60,000 bases of DNA from Takakia lepidozioides (taxonomy: Eukaryota > Streptophyta > Takakiopsida > Takakiales > Takakiaceae), in NCBI GenBank assembly GCA_030704615.1, contig CM060733.1:59584001-59644000 (forward strand), given 5' to 3'. The translations under genes were made by a program, and so were the position numbers. The notes beneath the pieces are model-generated. The model saw only the letters and a list, made by a program, of their open reading frames with translations, was not told the DNA's origin and did not search any database. Positions 33,593 through 44,696 of this stretch are shown in pieces (the stretch's first letter is position 1; every line of letters begins with the position of its first letter).

Positions 33593-36289
33593 GGGATTGC
33601 TAAACCGTGAGCAGAATCTGTGAGCAGAAAATTCCGTGAGTAAAATTCTGCTCACGCTTCTGGTGCTCACCTATAACCGCAGACACCTATTCGGCTTAGA
33701 GGATATATTACTGCGGGTAGTGTCCAGTATAACATGCATACCAATTCATCGTTATGGATGAATGGGGCGATGAATGGGGCGATGAATGTATGTTGGACGA
33801 ATGGCGCATGGATGAATGTAGTTTGTGGTTGAATGCAAAATTAAAAAGCATTTTTAAGTAGTGGTTGCCAAATCCCCGAGGTCCAGAGGTTCACGCCAAC
33901 TGCAGAGGGTTGTGGTTGTCCTTTCACCAGGTATCCTAAGTCGAGAGAGATGCTGACAGCCAATTGCAAAGAAGGTGGAGAGGCCATTTGGTGCTTTAAT
34001 ATAAATCGTTTGAAAATAGCTGATTTATTCCGACGAAGAATATCCACTGCTACTGGAGTCGGAGTCCAAAACGAAGGAAGAACTGTCTATGAGGACACTA
34101 GCTTTGTGCTGCACAAAATCCTCTCTATCGTAAAGCACAGGAGGGAGAGAAGAGAGGAGACTAAATTTGCAAGTTGCAGCCTCCGCATAACATGACATCT
34201 GTAACGTCTTCTGGTGTACTATTTGGGATGAATGGCATCTACAAATTGTTCGGACCACATAACTTATGATTTGTTGTCATGTCCTTCTTCCATGTGACCA
34301 AAAATCCATGCTGGGTAAACGCCAGGTCTTTTGCTTGCAATGCAGGGGTTGGGTTCATTTGCAAGTTTTCCAATTTTTATTTTTATTTTATTTTTCCCCG
34401 AATGTGCCAGATTAAGGTGTCGTCACCGACACCTTAATCTACCTTAATATGGCTGTCTTCTGGTGTGTTATTTGGGGTGAATGGCATCTACAAATTGCTC
34501 GGACCACATAACTTATGATTCGTTGTCATGTCATTTTTCCATGTGACCAGAAATCCATGTTGGGTAAACGCTAGGTCTTTTGCTTGCAAAGCAGGGGATG
34601 GGTTCATTTGCAAGTTTTTCAATTTTTATTTTTATTTTTCCCGAATGTGCCAGATTAAGATGTCGTTGACGACACCTTAATCTGGCTGGTCTTATGGTGT
34701 GTTATTTGGGGTGAATGGCATCCACAAATTGCTCGGACCACATAATTTATGATTCATTGTCATGTCATTCTTCTATGTGGCCAGAAATCCATGCTGGATA
34801 ACCGGTCTTTTGCTTGCAAAGCAGGGGTTGGGTTCATTTGCAAGTTTTCCAAAATAAATAAATAAATATTATTTTATTTTATTTATTTTTCCCCGAACAT
34901 GATGGCTGGTCTTTGGGTGTGCTATTTGGGGTGAATGGCATCTACAAATTGCTCGGACCATATAACTTTGATTCGTTGTCATGTCCTTCTTCCATGTGAC
35001 CAGAAATCCATGCTGGGTAAATGCCAGGTCTTTTGCTTGCAAAGCAGGGGTTGGGTTCATTTGCAAGCTTTCCAAATAAAAATAAATAAATAATTATTTT
35101 ATTATTCCCCGAATGTGCCAGATTAAGGTGTCGTCTTAATCTGGATGGTCTTTTGGTGTGCTATTTGGGGTGAATGGCATCTACAAATTATTCGGCTTAT
35201 GATTCGTTGTCATGTCCTTCTTTCAGGTGACCAAAAATCCATGCAGGGTAAATGCCAAGTCTTTTGTTGCAAAACAAGGGCTGGGTTTGCAAGTTTTCAA
35301 AATAATAATAATAATAATAATTTTTATTATTATTTTATTTTCCCCAAATGTGCCAGATTAAGGTGTTGTCAACGACACTTTAATCTGGCTGGTCTTTTGG
35401 TGTGCTATTTGGGGTGAATGGCATCTACAAATTACTCGGCTTATGATTCGTTGTCATGTCTTTCTTCCAGGTGACCAAAAATCCATCCTGGATAAACGGC
35501 AGGTCTTTTGTTGCAAAGCAAAGGCTGGGTTCGTTTGCAAGTTTTCAAAAAATAATAATATATTATTATTATTATTTCCCGAATGTGCCAGATTAAGGTG
35601 TCGTCAACGACACCTTAATCTGGTTGGTCTTTTAGTATGCTATTTGGGGTGAATGACATCTACAAATTGCTTGGCTTATGATTCGTTGTCATGTCCTTCT
35701 TCCAGGTGATCAGAAATCTATGTTGGTCTTTTGGTTGCAAAGCAGGGGTTGGGTTCATTTGCAAGTTTCCAAAAAAAAATAATAAAATAATAAAATTTAT
35801 TATTTTTTTTTTTCCTGTCTGAATGTGTCAGATGAAGGTGGCGTTGACACTAGCTTAATCTGGCTAGTCTTTTGGGCCGGAATTAAGCTTCCACCAAATT
35901 AAAATACACTTATTTAAACTCAACCACACATGGATCCATGCACACATGTTGTTGCAGTCATCCATGGTTCACTCATCTAGACAATTTTTCATCCGACACT
36001 TCCAACGTTCATCCAATGTTCATCCATTCCATTTTACATTCATCATAGATACATTCATCCGACAGTTTTTCATCGCACATTCGTGCCACATTGTCGTCGT
36101 AGAGTCTGTCTGTCTTCGGTCTGATGGAGAGAAGATTGTGCCGTTGCAGTGGAGTTTGTATCCACGGCAATAGGCCCACTTGTTCCCTCGCTTTTAGGGT
36201 CCGCATCAATAATATGCTCACGCTTGGGGGAATCTGCTCACGAATAAGAGAATTTGCTCCCGGGTTCTGCTCACGCATTTGCTGCCCTC
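33593..36289. mobile_element. non-autonomous MULE-family element in PPR gene
   Basis: A 2,697-bp insertion that splits the PPR gene. TGCACAG stands at both borders (33,586-33,592 and 36,290-36,296). The ends are imperfect inverted repeats: GGGATTGCTAAACCGTGAGC on the left against GAGGGCAGCAAATGCGTGAG when the right end is reversed, both going on CAGAA. GTGAGC/GCTCAC words and GGATGAATG/CATTCATCC words lie near both ends. It has no transposase. The interior is a tandem array with palindromes (34,200-35,880). End words and palindrome core match MULE1 and MULE2, so I place it in that family. Confidence 0.82.
34200..35880. repeat. seven-unit tandem array with long palindromes
   Basis: Seven units of about 220-250 bp, marked by GGTGTGCTATTTGGGGTGAA at about 34,213, 34,463, 34,696, 34,917, 35,155, 35,399 and 35,635. 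Most junctions hold a palindrome with 15-bp arms AGATTAAGGTGTCGT and ACGACACCTTAATCT around CA (perfect at about 35,590-35,621), or variants (34,412, 34,655, 35,357). An AT-rich tract of varying length precedes each palindrome. Confidence 0.93.
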
Positions 36290-37804
36290 TGCACAGCAAG
36301 AGGCGGGATGGAGGCTTTAGAGATCTATGAGCAATTGATGTGCGAAAGGGTGAAGCCCAACCACATCACATTTGTTTGCGTTTGCATATGCTTGTGCAAG
36401 CCTGGCAGCCCTGGAAAGGTGCAATGAAGGTCCATGGTGACATCGTCAAAGCTGGATTTGTACCAGATGTCATCCTGAACACTGCCCTGCTGGACCTGTA
36501 TGTCAAATATGAGTGCATCGAGGATGCAAAGGGAGTGTTCGACAGTATGACCGAACGAAATGTGGTGTCGTGGAATTCAATGATCACAGGATATGCCCAG
36601 CATGGTTGTCATAGGGAGGTCTTGCAACTATTTGAAGGAATGTAAAAGAACGGCTTGAAGCCGGACAGTATCACCTTTATATGTGGTCTCTCTGCATACA
36701 GTCACATTGGCCTACTCAATAAAAGAACACGCTACTTCGATTCCCCGAATCAAGATCATGGGTGTTACCTCGACAGTAAAACACTTGGCTGCATGGTGGA
36801 CCTTCTTGGACGTGCGGGACAACTGGATGAGACAGTGGACCTGATTAAAAAAATGTCAATCAATCCAGATGTTGTGGTGTGGAAGGCCTTGCTTGGTGCC
36901 TGCAGAATCCATGGCAATGTGGAGATGGCTGAACGTGCGGCAACATCTATCCTCAAGTGGGATGAACAAGATGCTGCAACTTATGTGTTGCTATTAGACA
37001 TCTATGCTGCAGCTAGCAGGTGGGATGATACTGCAAAGGTGAGAAAAATGATGAAGGTCAGAGGGTTTAGAAAGGAGCCGGGTCGCTTCTACATTGAGGT
37101 TGACAACAAGGTGCACACCTTCGTTGTAGATGACAAGTTGCATCCCAGAATTAAGGAAATCCATGCTGATCTGAGAAGATTGTCTGGGCAGATGAAAGGA
37201 GGTGGGAGATGCCTGACACGCGCTTTGTATTGCATGATGTGGGGGAGGAGGAAAAAGAATTTTCTCTTTGTCACCATAGTGAGAAGCTGACCATTGGTTT
37301 TGCACGACCCCTACGACACCTCCTCCTCCACTAAATTTACAATTGCATTCAAACATCTATGCTGCAGCTGGTAGGTGGGATCCATCTTAGCAGCAGAATA
37401 TTCTCTCTGCATTTTACCAGCGCCTAACAACAAGCTGTATGTCCCATCACATTTCACATGAGCCCTTCCTTGTACAACAATTTGACAGATAGAATAGTTT
37501 ATATAGCTACCTGTTATGTGCTAACTCTCTTCCTCAAAAAGATGCAGAGAGGAGAAGATTGTCAATGCCCAATGCAGGATGCCTCGGCATGAGCTTGGTC
37601 ACGTGAGCGCGTGAGCGCAACTGCGCTCACGCCACGTCACCTTGCGCCAATGCCACATCACGGGGCTCACTCCACGTCATCACACTTGAAGACCGCGTCA
37701 CCACGCGCCCAGGAAGAAGTGGAGTGTATTCCCGCGGATTGGCACCCTTACCGCGGAAACAAGCTGGACGACATAATAAAAGGCAGTGGTCATTCCCACC
37801 TGAA

Positions 37805-38170
37805 AGCAACAGATGAATAAAGGATGGATGAATGTACAGTTGGATGATAAACATATGGATGAGTGTGAAAAATGAATGTAGATGGATGAATGAGGGATGG
37901 ATAAGAGTCAAATGGATGAATGTATAATGGATGTTGAGCAATGAAAAACATTCATGACAGGAAGATGCATGACTAAAACTTTAGACGAATGCACAACGTA
38001 TATGACATGAGTGTGGAAGGTTTGTGGGGTGGATTAAAGAGTACAGAGGATGAATGTACAATGGATGTTGAACAAAGGAAAACACTCATGAATGTAGCAC
38101 GCATGAATACACTGTAGATGAAAGCACAATGGATATGACAAGAGTGAGGGAGGTTTGTGAGATGGATTCA
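37805..38170. repeat. GGATGAATG subterminal repeats (MULE2)
   Basis: Degenerate repeats of ATGGATGAATGTACAATGGA type near the left end of MULE2. Similar words are near both ends of the element at 33,593-36,289 (33,750-33,830, and in reverse at 35,940-36,075). Confidence 0.75.
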
Positions 38171-40099
38171 TACACATTGCAATTTAAATGGTGCCTGAAG
38201 TGGAGCCAGACAAAAGGGGGAGGAGCGCTGTGTTGTAGAGGTCAGAATCACCCTCCATGCCAAAAAGGCTTCTTCCGCCTGCCTTGCATGCATGGTAAGT
38301 TGCTCTTGCACCAGACAGGAGGACATGAACAATTTGGGGGGGGGATTTAAGCAGATGGAACTGGTGAAAGAAAATCAATTCGGAAGGGAGAGAACGAACT
38401 TGTGGACACCGAAAGATCGACCACCCGTGCAGAGTGGTGGCTGCATGACTCTAGCAGTATTTGCATGAACGCTGGGGATTTTTCCTTTGCACCTCTCTAG
38501 GGAGTGCCATCTGGTCTCTTCAGAGTGACTGGACTGCATGAAGTTGTGCAAAATGTCATCGACATGCGGCTCATAGGGGGGGTTGATGAAAACCCTGGTC
38601 AGAAATCTCAAAGCTGCGGATGGAGGATGGTGTCTTTGAGGTGCGAATCCTCCGCAGGCAGATCGCCTCGAACATCCTCGTCTGCCAAAGATAGCAGGTT
38701 AGTGTGGTAAGCACAATCTATAGTGGAAGTGTGTACATCGGCTGTTCAGAACTCAGGCACAAAACAATCATTTTTATCACGAATCGGTGATGATCGGTGT
38801 CGATCATGATAGATTCTTCTAGAGTGGAGCTGCAGAGAACATTGAAACTCATCATGAAAGCACAAGCAGAAGGGAGACGGCATACCAGCTGACCAGGGAA
38901 ACCCCCTTTCACAAGGTAGAGGCTGTTCATATAATTCCATGTGCGCAAAACTTCAAACCCTGAAGACTTCAGGTATGATGCCAATGCCCGATGACTATCT
39001 TTGTCACATGACTGAAAAAGCAGAAGTGTTCCCTGCATCAGAGAGGAAATTATTACAGAACCCGAACACACCCAACTCCAGTAGTTGTCCTCGAATTTGT
39101 TCCAGCCTGGCGTCTTGCCCTTTGGAAGAACTTCTGGCACAGCCTGGCCATCCGGGATGTCGAGAATGACAATGTCAGCCGCATATGTTTTCTACACACC
39201 GCACACGAAGGTGGGACCTGTGCTCACCTGCAACAGACATGTTTTTTTTAAGAACGATGGCAAGAATGTTTTCAAAGAACCAAACTGAAATACTGCCAAA
39301 TGAAACTTTCAGAGAAAAAGGAAAGAACCTGGAATTCTCACCAGATTGAGGAATGAGATTATGTTGTCCCAGGTAGGCAAAAGCACCCCAGTGTATCCTC
39401 TCTTTCGACTCTGCATCATCGACAGCCAACCCTCATTGACAATTTTAATCTCTCCTGCCGAATCAGAACGGGAAGGGTGTGGCTTGGCATCGAGCACGCA
39501 CTGAACTGTGCGGGTATATCTTCCAGCAGTGAAGTCCTGCCCACTCTCCATCCCTTTTCTTTCTCCTTCCCCTTGTCCTTTTCCTTCTCTTTGGACTTGT
39601 CTTTGTCCTTTGGCTTTGCTGGTGAGATGGCTATGACATCAAGAGCCTTGTCTTTTGGTTTGCGGCCCGCCTTCTTTCCCTTCTGCGGCGTTCCCTGAGC
39701 ATCAGGCTCCTTGCAGCCAATGTTGCTATGTTTCTTTGGTACTCTTCGTCAGTCAGAGGCGCCAGCATCTCAGCATTATTGTTCAAATATTTCATATGCT
39801 GTTCTTGAAAGGTCGTGTGCTCCGGTGGGCAGTCAAGGTACCAGCCACAGTCTCTGAAGTGAGAAGGACTCCAGTCCTTCAATATCCCTGCAGTATACAT
39901 GGTTGGATCGTTTGCAGGGTCCGACCACATGTCAAGATAGTCTGGAATACCGCTCAGGTGATTTCCTTCCATAAGCACATATTTCGTTACCTGTTAAACA
40001 GGAGATAAATCCCAACCCACCAAAGCGCGAAGTGAGTAAGATGCAAGTAGCACAGAATGAAAAAAACATGGAATGAAATGGCTCTGAGAACTGCTCCAA

Positions 40100-40900
40100 G
40101 GACCTTTCAGGACCACACGACAGCTCCGGATGTGAATGTCGTCAACGCCATTCAAAACATTCCATTCAATGATACTGTAAATACACCCTAATCCACGTGA
40201 ATGCAAACTCTCGCTTTGGAATGACACAGATATAGAAGTGAATGTCGTCAACGACATTCACTTTGGATTTGTGAATACACTGCTAATCAAGCCTAATGAT
40301 TTCTCAAAAGAGGCAAAATCATTGGATGGAAATCAGAAACTCGAGTAAGGAACCCTCCCAAAAAACTCAATGGACATTCATAACGAACATAACACTGAGG
40401 ACCTCATAATAACACTGGATGTGAATGGCGTCAACGCCATTCACAAAATTACGAACAATGAACCAATTAATACACCCTTAGCTCCCAATCCATGTAAATT
40501 CAAATTGTCGCTGGTGAATGACACAGACATAGAAGTGAATGTCGTCAACGACATTCACTTTGGATCTCTGATAACACAGCTAATCAAGCCTCAAGATTTC
40601 TCGCAAGAGGCAAAAGCAATGCAGAACAACTGAATGTCTGCATCGACATTCAGCAAACTGAAGTGAGGAACCCTCACTGTAAACTCTATGGACATTACAA
40701 AAACTTACATAACTCTAAGGACCTCTCAACAACTCTGGATGTGAATGTCGTCAACGCCATTCAGGAACATTATCAATTCGAATCTGGGACACTATAATTA
40801 CACCCTAAGCTCCTAATCCAGGTGAATTCAAATTCTCGCTTAAGAATGACTCAGACAAAGAAGTGAATGTCGTCAACGACATTCAATTTGGATCTATGAT
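40100..40900. repeat. palindrome repeats in MULE2 intron
   Basis: Three units of about 300 bp, each with two palindromes. Arms are GAATGTCGT and ACGACATTC around CA (perfect at about 40,241, 40,537 and 40,865) or the variants with GCCATTC (40,132, 40,421, 40,741). A looser copy is at 40,631. The spacer repeats CACCCTAA..CTCC-AATCCA and CAAATTCTCGCT. The array lies between exons of the minus-strand gene. Confidence 0.9.
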
Positions 40901-41882
40901 TACAATCCTTATGAAGCCAAATTATTTCCCAAAAAGTGCAGTAGAGTTTCCAGTATGATTGCACCTGTACACAACTCGCATCATGGCCAACTCCTCCAAC
41001 CTGACTGTCAAAGTCGTTGGACCGTAAAATGTTACCATCTTTGGAGAACTCCCGGAAAAAAACAGTATCTCCAGGTGAGACCTCTCCATGTCCTTATGTA
41101 TGCCTCCAATGACATTTGGGGAGGGGAAACAATCAAAATGTTTAAGTCCTTCAAAGTCTGATCCAGCACAATGATGGCGCGCTTTTCGAGCTGCAAATTG
41201 TATATTTGTCAGTATTGCAAATAAGATACTCATCACATAATTGAAGAAAAGAAAACGGCTTATTTGAATACACACCTGACTCCAAATGTAGCCTTGTGGA
41301 GCCAGTTATCAAACACCAAATCACTGATTCCTTCCACCTTTGTGCCAGGCTGTATGGTGCTCTTTGGGAACTGATTCAAGTCCTTTACTGTCTGATCTGA
41401 GTTCCATATCTCCAGCCACCTTATTTTTGTTTGTGGGTCGACCATGGATATGGCCAGCCGGTGCAATTTCTCTTGCTGCATCTCCGGATGCACATACTTG
41501 TCATAGTGAGATTTGATCTGCTGAAGGAACTCAGAACCAAGTCCAGGATCTACTATTCTAAGCTGCTTTCCGAAGGCGGACATCAATTTGGTTCTTCGCA
41601 ATTCAAACTCATTTTTTATTGCTGCTTCCACACCCTTTGATGTCCTTAGTTCCTCTGTGTAGTGCGGTAATATTCGGATTTTTCTCTTTCAGCTGCCTCT
41701 GCCAGTTCTTGCTGCATTGATTCAAATAGTGATTAGCACCGAAGGGACTACAAACATGTATTCGAAAAGTAAACTGAGTACAGACTCGGGCTTACCGCAT
41801 ACATGTACTCCAGAAATGCCTCTCGAGTCAAAGAATACCAAGTGCCTACAGCTCTTCCTGTTTCGCATTTCTTGATTATATT

Positions 41883-41904
41883 GGGGGGGGGGGGGGGGGG
41901 GGGG
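41883..41904. repeat. 22-base poly-G run
   Basis: An uninterrupted run of 22 G within an exon of the MULE2 minus gene, in the place where MULE1 encodes about ten ordinary residues (ILSAEMYKKC). It could be a real expansion or an assembly error. Confidence 0.9.
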
Positions 41905-42295
41905 TACCGTCCCAAAATCATCCAGCTTCATCAGACCAATCCGCTAAATTCGGAATAGTGTGTGGACCAAGCTTGTTGTCACATGCGATTTCTTTGTCGA
42001 TCTGCAAAAACATTGGAAACATTGCATTCCTTAACACTGTTTTTTTGGGATTAACAAGACACTACAGAGGGAATGAAATCTCTAGGATGACTTACTTGTT
42101 CACGTCGTGCATAGCTGTAAGAAGCCTAGCGATGTCGTTTCCTGGATCCAAAACCATTGCCTCCACAGCAACATGCTTGTCTTTGTCTTTCGCATGGTGT
42201 TTCTGGATGTATCCCATCCATGCCAGCAATCGGTGGTTGTCGTCCCAGACGTAGAACATGTGGTTGCAGAATTGCTGGGTGTTCTTTCCCATCAT

Positions 42296-42556
42296 CCCAC
42301 GACTCCCACACGAGGTCTCCGCCCCCATGGTGAGTCCTATGTCACCCCCACTAAGTCCCGCTAAGCTACCACCACCCCTTGTGGAGCCACCCCCACCGCA
42401 ACCCGGTGTGCGGGGCTCCACCTAGTGAGCGCCTCCGCCTCCTTGAGTGCCTTGGGCACTCAAGGGTGCTTCAGCCCCCCATACCTATCACTGCCGTTGT
42501 CCCACCACAGGGGCAGCCCCTCATGTGTCCCGACCCCCTGCCCTCAAGGCGACATC
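42296..42556 (-). repeat. chromovirus LTR fragment in MULE2
   Basis: About 260 bp nearly identical to 57,005-57,270 of the E3 LTR and to the reverse of 44,700-44,965 of E4. It is a truncated solo LTR and replaces the 5' part of the minus gene and the divergent intergenic region of MULE2. Confidence 0.85.
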
Positions 42557-42629
42557 AGTAAACCGATTTACACTGAAGGTCTGCGATAGCAAGGTATCAA
42601 CGTACGCGAGGAAGGAAGATGGCTTCCTC

Positions 42630-43976
42630 TAAAGCGAGCGGAGTTATTCTCTAACGACAAACCAGTGCCATTCTCCCAGGAAGTCCTTGATAATGGATTT
42701 GCAATTGTTCTGGAACATGTCTTGGCTACCCGTTTTCAGCTTCAGAATGGCCATCTTTTTGGAGAAAGAGGTGTACGATTTGAAAGGGAAGTGTTTGAAA
42801 TACTCTTTCCAAAACCGTGATGAGACGGCTCATGTCAGCCAGTGGAGAGTGCCCTGGTCGATACAGAGTACTTGGAGAGCCTCGGCAAAAGTCCCTTGGG
42901 TCATATGTGACGCCCGGGACTGCTGCTTCGGTCGTTGAAGACAAGAGGGAGGTGGTGGTGAAAAAAAGAACAGACGTCCTCCACTCCAATCGTTGAGCTT
43001 TCGGATTCGTCCGATGATGACATAAGTGAAATTCCAAATCCAGTCCTTCCTACTGTGGTTGAGAAGCTGATGAAGAAGAGATTTGTAGTGTCATTCCAAA
43101 ATTACGGGCGATGGGAGGAATGGCTGGATTCAAAAGCGAGTTGCGAGGAATTGATTGGGAATCTTTGAAGCAGGTGCCTGTGAAGTTCTTGCCAGAGACT
43201 TTTGATGGCGATATCCTATTCGAGCTGCCTCTTCCTCCGCGAGTTGGAGGTGTAACAATCATGATGCATGGAATGGACAAGAAACACGACAGGCACCCGT
43301 GGTGTAGAACAAAAACATCCAATATTCAGAATGATGACAAGCTTGTTTTCAGGAGAACAGTTTGCAATGGACACCTTAGGTGTGATAATTTGAATTGCAG
43401 ACACTTTCTTCAGTCTGGGGTTCATAATCAAAGCGAATGGGAGGGTCTGGCCGAAAATCCATTTCAGCCTGGGACTGCCCCACCACCGGCAAACACTTTC
43501 GTCTGCAAATTCTGCAAACTTGTGCCATCCTGCTTGACGCTCTGCGGAGCAAGAATGTACTATGTTGTCCACCGTTTGAAAACAATGACAAGAGCTTGTG
43601 TGCATTTCAGATTCCATAACCATCCTGTCTCGAAGGGGGATTACAGGGAGAGTGTTGAGACAGTATCGAGGTTGATTAAACAGGATTTCGGGAGAAACCC
43701 ATCCGCAACAACATCTGCAATTGCTCTTGGCGCAAGCAAGTCCTTCTTAGAAAGCCATATTTTGAGTGAAGGGGATTCTGTGGGGACTAAACTTGACGGT
43801 GCAGCATTGGACCTGGTCATGGATCATTTCTCCACTTTGAGTTCACCTAAAATTCGGCTTCAGATCAATGCATTAAGAATGGGTTCTGGTATCAGAGGCA
43901 TAGACAACATTTTGGAGTTGAAACGAGTGAGCAAGTATGATTACATCCAGGACAATGTATTCCCAGGTCAAGGTGC
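42630..43976 (+). pseudogene. MULE transposase, N-terminal part (MULE2)
   Basis: The N-terminal 40 percent of a transposase homologous to MULE1. Damaged frames at 42,650-43,110 read FAIVLEHVLATRFQLQNGHL and VELSDSSDDDISEIPNPV. An open stretch at 43,111-43,976 then reads KSELRGIDWESLKQVPVKF, MDKKHDRHPWCRTKTSN, CNGHLRCDNLNCRHF, FVCKFCKLVPSC, RACVHFRFHNHPVSKG and MDHFSTLSSPKIRLQINALRMGSG, ending at NVFPGQGA. The Cys/His pattern is conserved with MULE1. The catalytic Asp/Glu and the SWIM finger are absent because the gypsy element E2 begins at 43,977. Confidence 0.85.
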
Positions 43977-44422
43977 TGTCGTGCGCATACATATCGCTAC
44001 ACAACTACATCGCTGTCCAAAACCACACAACACATGTGCACACCACACACTAGTATATCACTAGTCCACCACTAGTCCAGCCACTAGTCCAACCACTAGG
44101 CTACAACTAGTCAGTCACTAGGCTGCCACTATGCTGCCCACTATGGCAGTCACTAGTCCACACAATCGCCCCCCTAGCTGGTGCTTAGGTCCCTCTAAGT
44201 CCAGGTAGCCACAAGATGTGATAGTGACCATAGCCCCACTAAGTCCTCCGCCACTATCCCTACTACACTCAAACTCGATAGATCAAGAGGTCGGGTGCAA
44301 GAGTTGCCCCATCGTTAGTCGCCGTCTTGCAACCTGTGAACTTGAGCTTGGGATCTCATGTATTGACTCCTATGAGCTTGGCCTCCCATGTTGTTAGCTG
44401 CCTCCAGTCATGTCCACTGCCA

Positions 44423-44696
44423 CTATCCCAAGCAGTGTGGACACAACCAATCTCCGTCAGGAACCTTCTCAAGAGGTGGTGTCAAGCATCCCATATGCCA
44501 GCCCCTTGAGCATCGATCACACACCAGCATGGTGGCTACCCCTTTGGCAGACCCACAGAGCATGCACCTCAAACCTGCAGGTACCTTTGCCAAAGTTTGG
44601 GTCAACTCTGCCATCGACATTGGGAAGGTGACATGGCGCACAATTACGCACATGGTCCTTCCAAGTCATGTCATCCCGACCCTCCAAGATCAGGAC
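44423..44696 (-). CDS. PHD finger end of integrase (E2)
   Basis: The C-terminal part of the E2 polyprotein. It holds a complete C4HC3 PHD finger (RCMLCGSAKG, MLVCDRCSRGWHMGCL, DGDWLCPHC) followed by the stop. It differs from the E1 copy at very few residues (for example VATML against AATMM). It is cut from the rest of the integrase by the E4 insertion at 44,697. Confidence 0.87.

Larger units (their letters stand above)
31440..37320 (+). pseudogene. PPR-E/DYW gene, tandem-amplified and interrupted
   Basis: PLS-class PPR gene. Weak motifs start at about 31,460 ([28 protein letters not shown]). About six PLS triplets of about 300 bp run from 31,861 to 33,592, a 2.7-kb transposon interrupts at 33,593-36,289, and the last triplet resumes at 36,297. 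An E domain follows (GCMVDLLGRAGQLDETVDLIKKM, VVWKALLGACRIHGNVEMAE, 36,655-37,050), then E+ (GRFYIEVDNKVHTFV). The start of a DYW domain is in a shifted frame ([26 protein letters not shown], about 37,205-37,290), after which it degenerates. There are stops at 32,158-32,160, 32,602-32,604, 33,244-33,246 and 36,643-36,645 and several frameshifts. Family members act on organellar RNA; this copy cannot make a full protein. Triplets are very similar to each other at DNA level, so the amplification is recent. Confidence 0.88.
38200..42300 (-). pseudogene. ParB-like and N6/N4 methyltransferase-like gene (MULE2)
   Basis: Homologue of the MULE1 minus gene, lacking its first part. In protein order: FYVWDDNHRLLAWMGYIQ (about 42,255; MULE1 has DGNHR) to LLTAMHDVN with a GTAAGT donor near 42,090; SHVTTSLVHTLFRI (about 41,970); WYSLTREAFLEYMYA (about 41,800); the helical exon EAAIKNEFELRRTKLMSAFG to FDNWLHKATFG (41,630-41,280); LEELAMMRVVYRC (about 40,970); then an intron with palindrome repeats. 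Next come VLMEGNHLSGIPDYLDMWSD (39,978 down); EIKIVNEGWLSMMQSRK (about 39,430); DIVILDIPDGQ (about 39,170, motif IV position); LLLFQSC and LASYLKSSGFEVLRTWNYMN (38,950-39,030); and the motif I/II exon ATYHACKAGGRSLFGMEGDSDLY (about 38,290). Both copies have DIPD, not DPPY. A 22-base G run at 41,883-41,904 disrupts one exon. Confidence 0.68.
37590..43976 (+). mobile_element. MULE2, second large MULE, truncated
   Basis: A relative of MULE1 with the same plan: left terminus with GTGAGCGC/GCGCTCACG words (37,590-37,640), the minus-strand ParB-like/methyltransferase-like gene (38,200-42,300), then the plus-strand transposase (42,630-43,976). The right part is lost where E2 has inserted, at 43,977. 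A piece of chromovirus LTR (42,296-42,556) sits in the divergent intergenic part. Its proteins are clearly homologous to those of MULE1 but diverged, so the two are different lineages, not recent copies. The left target duplication cannot be verified because the right end is missing. Confidence 0.8.
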
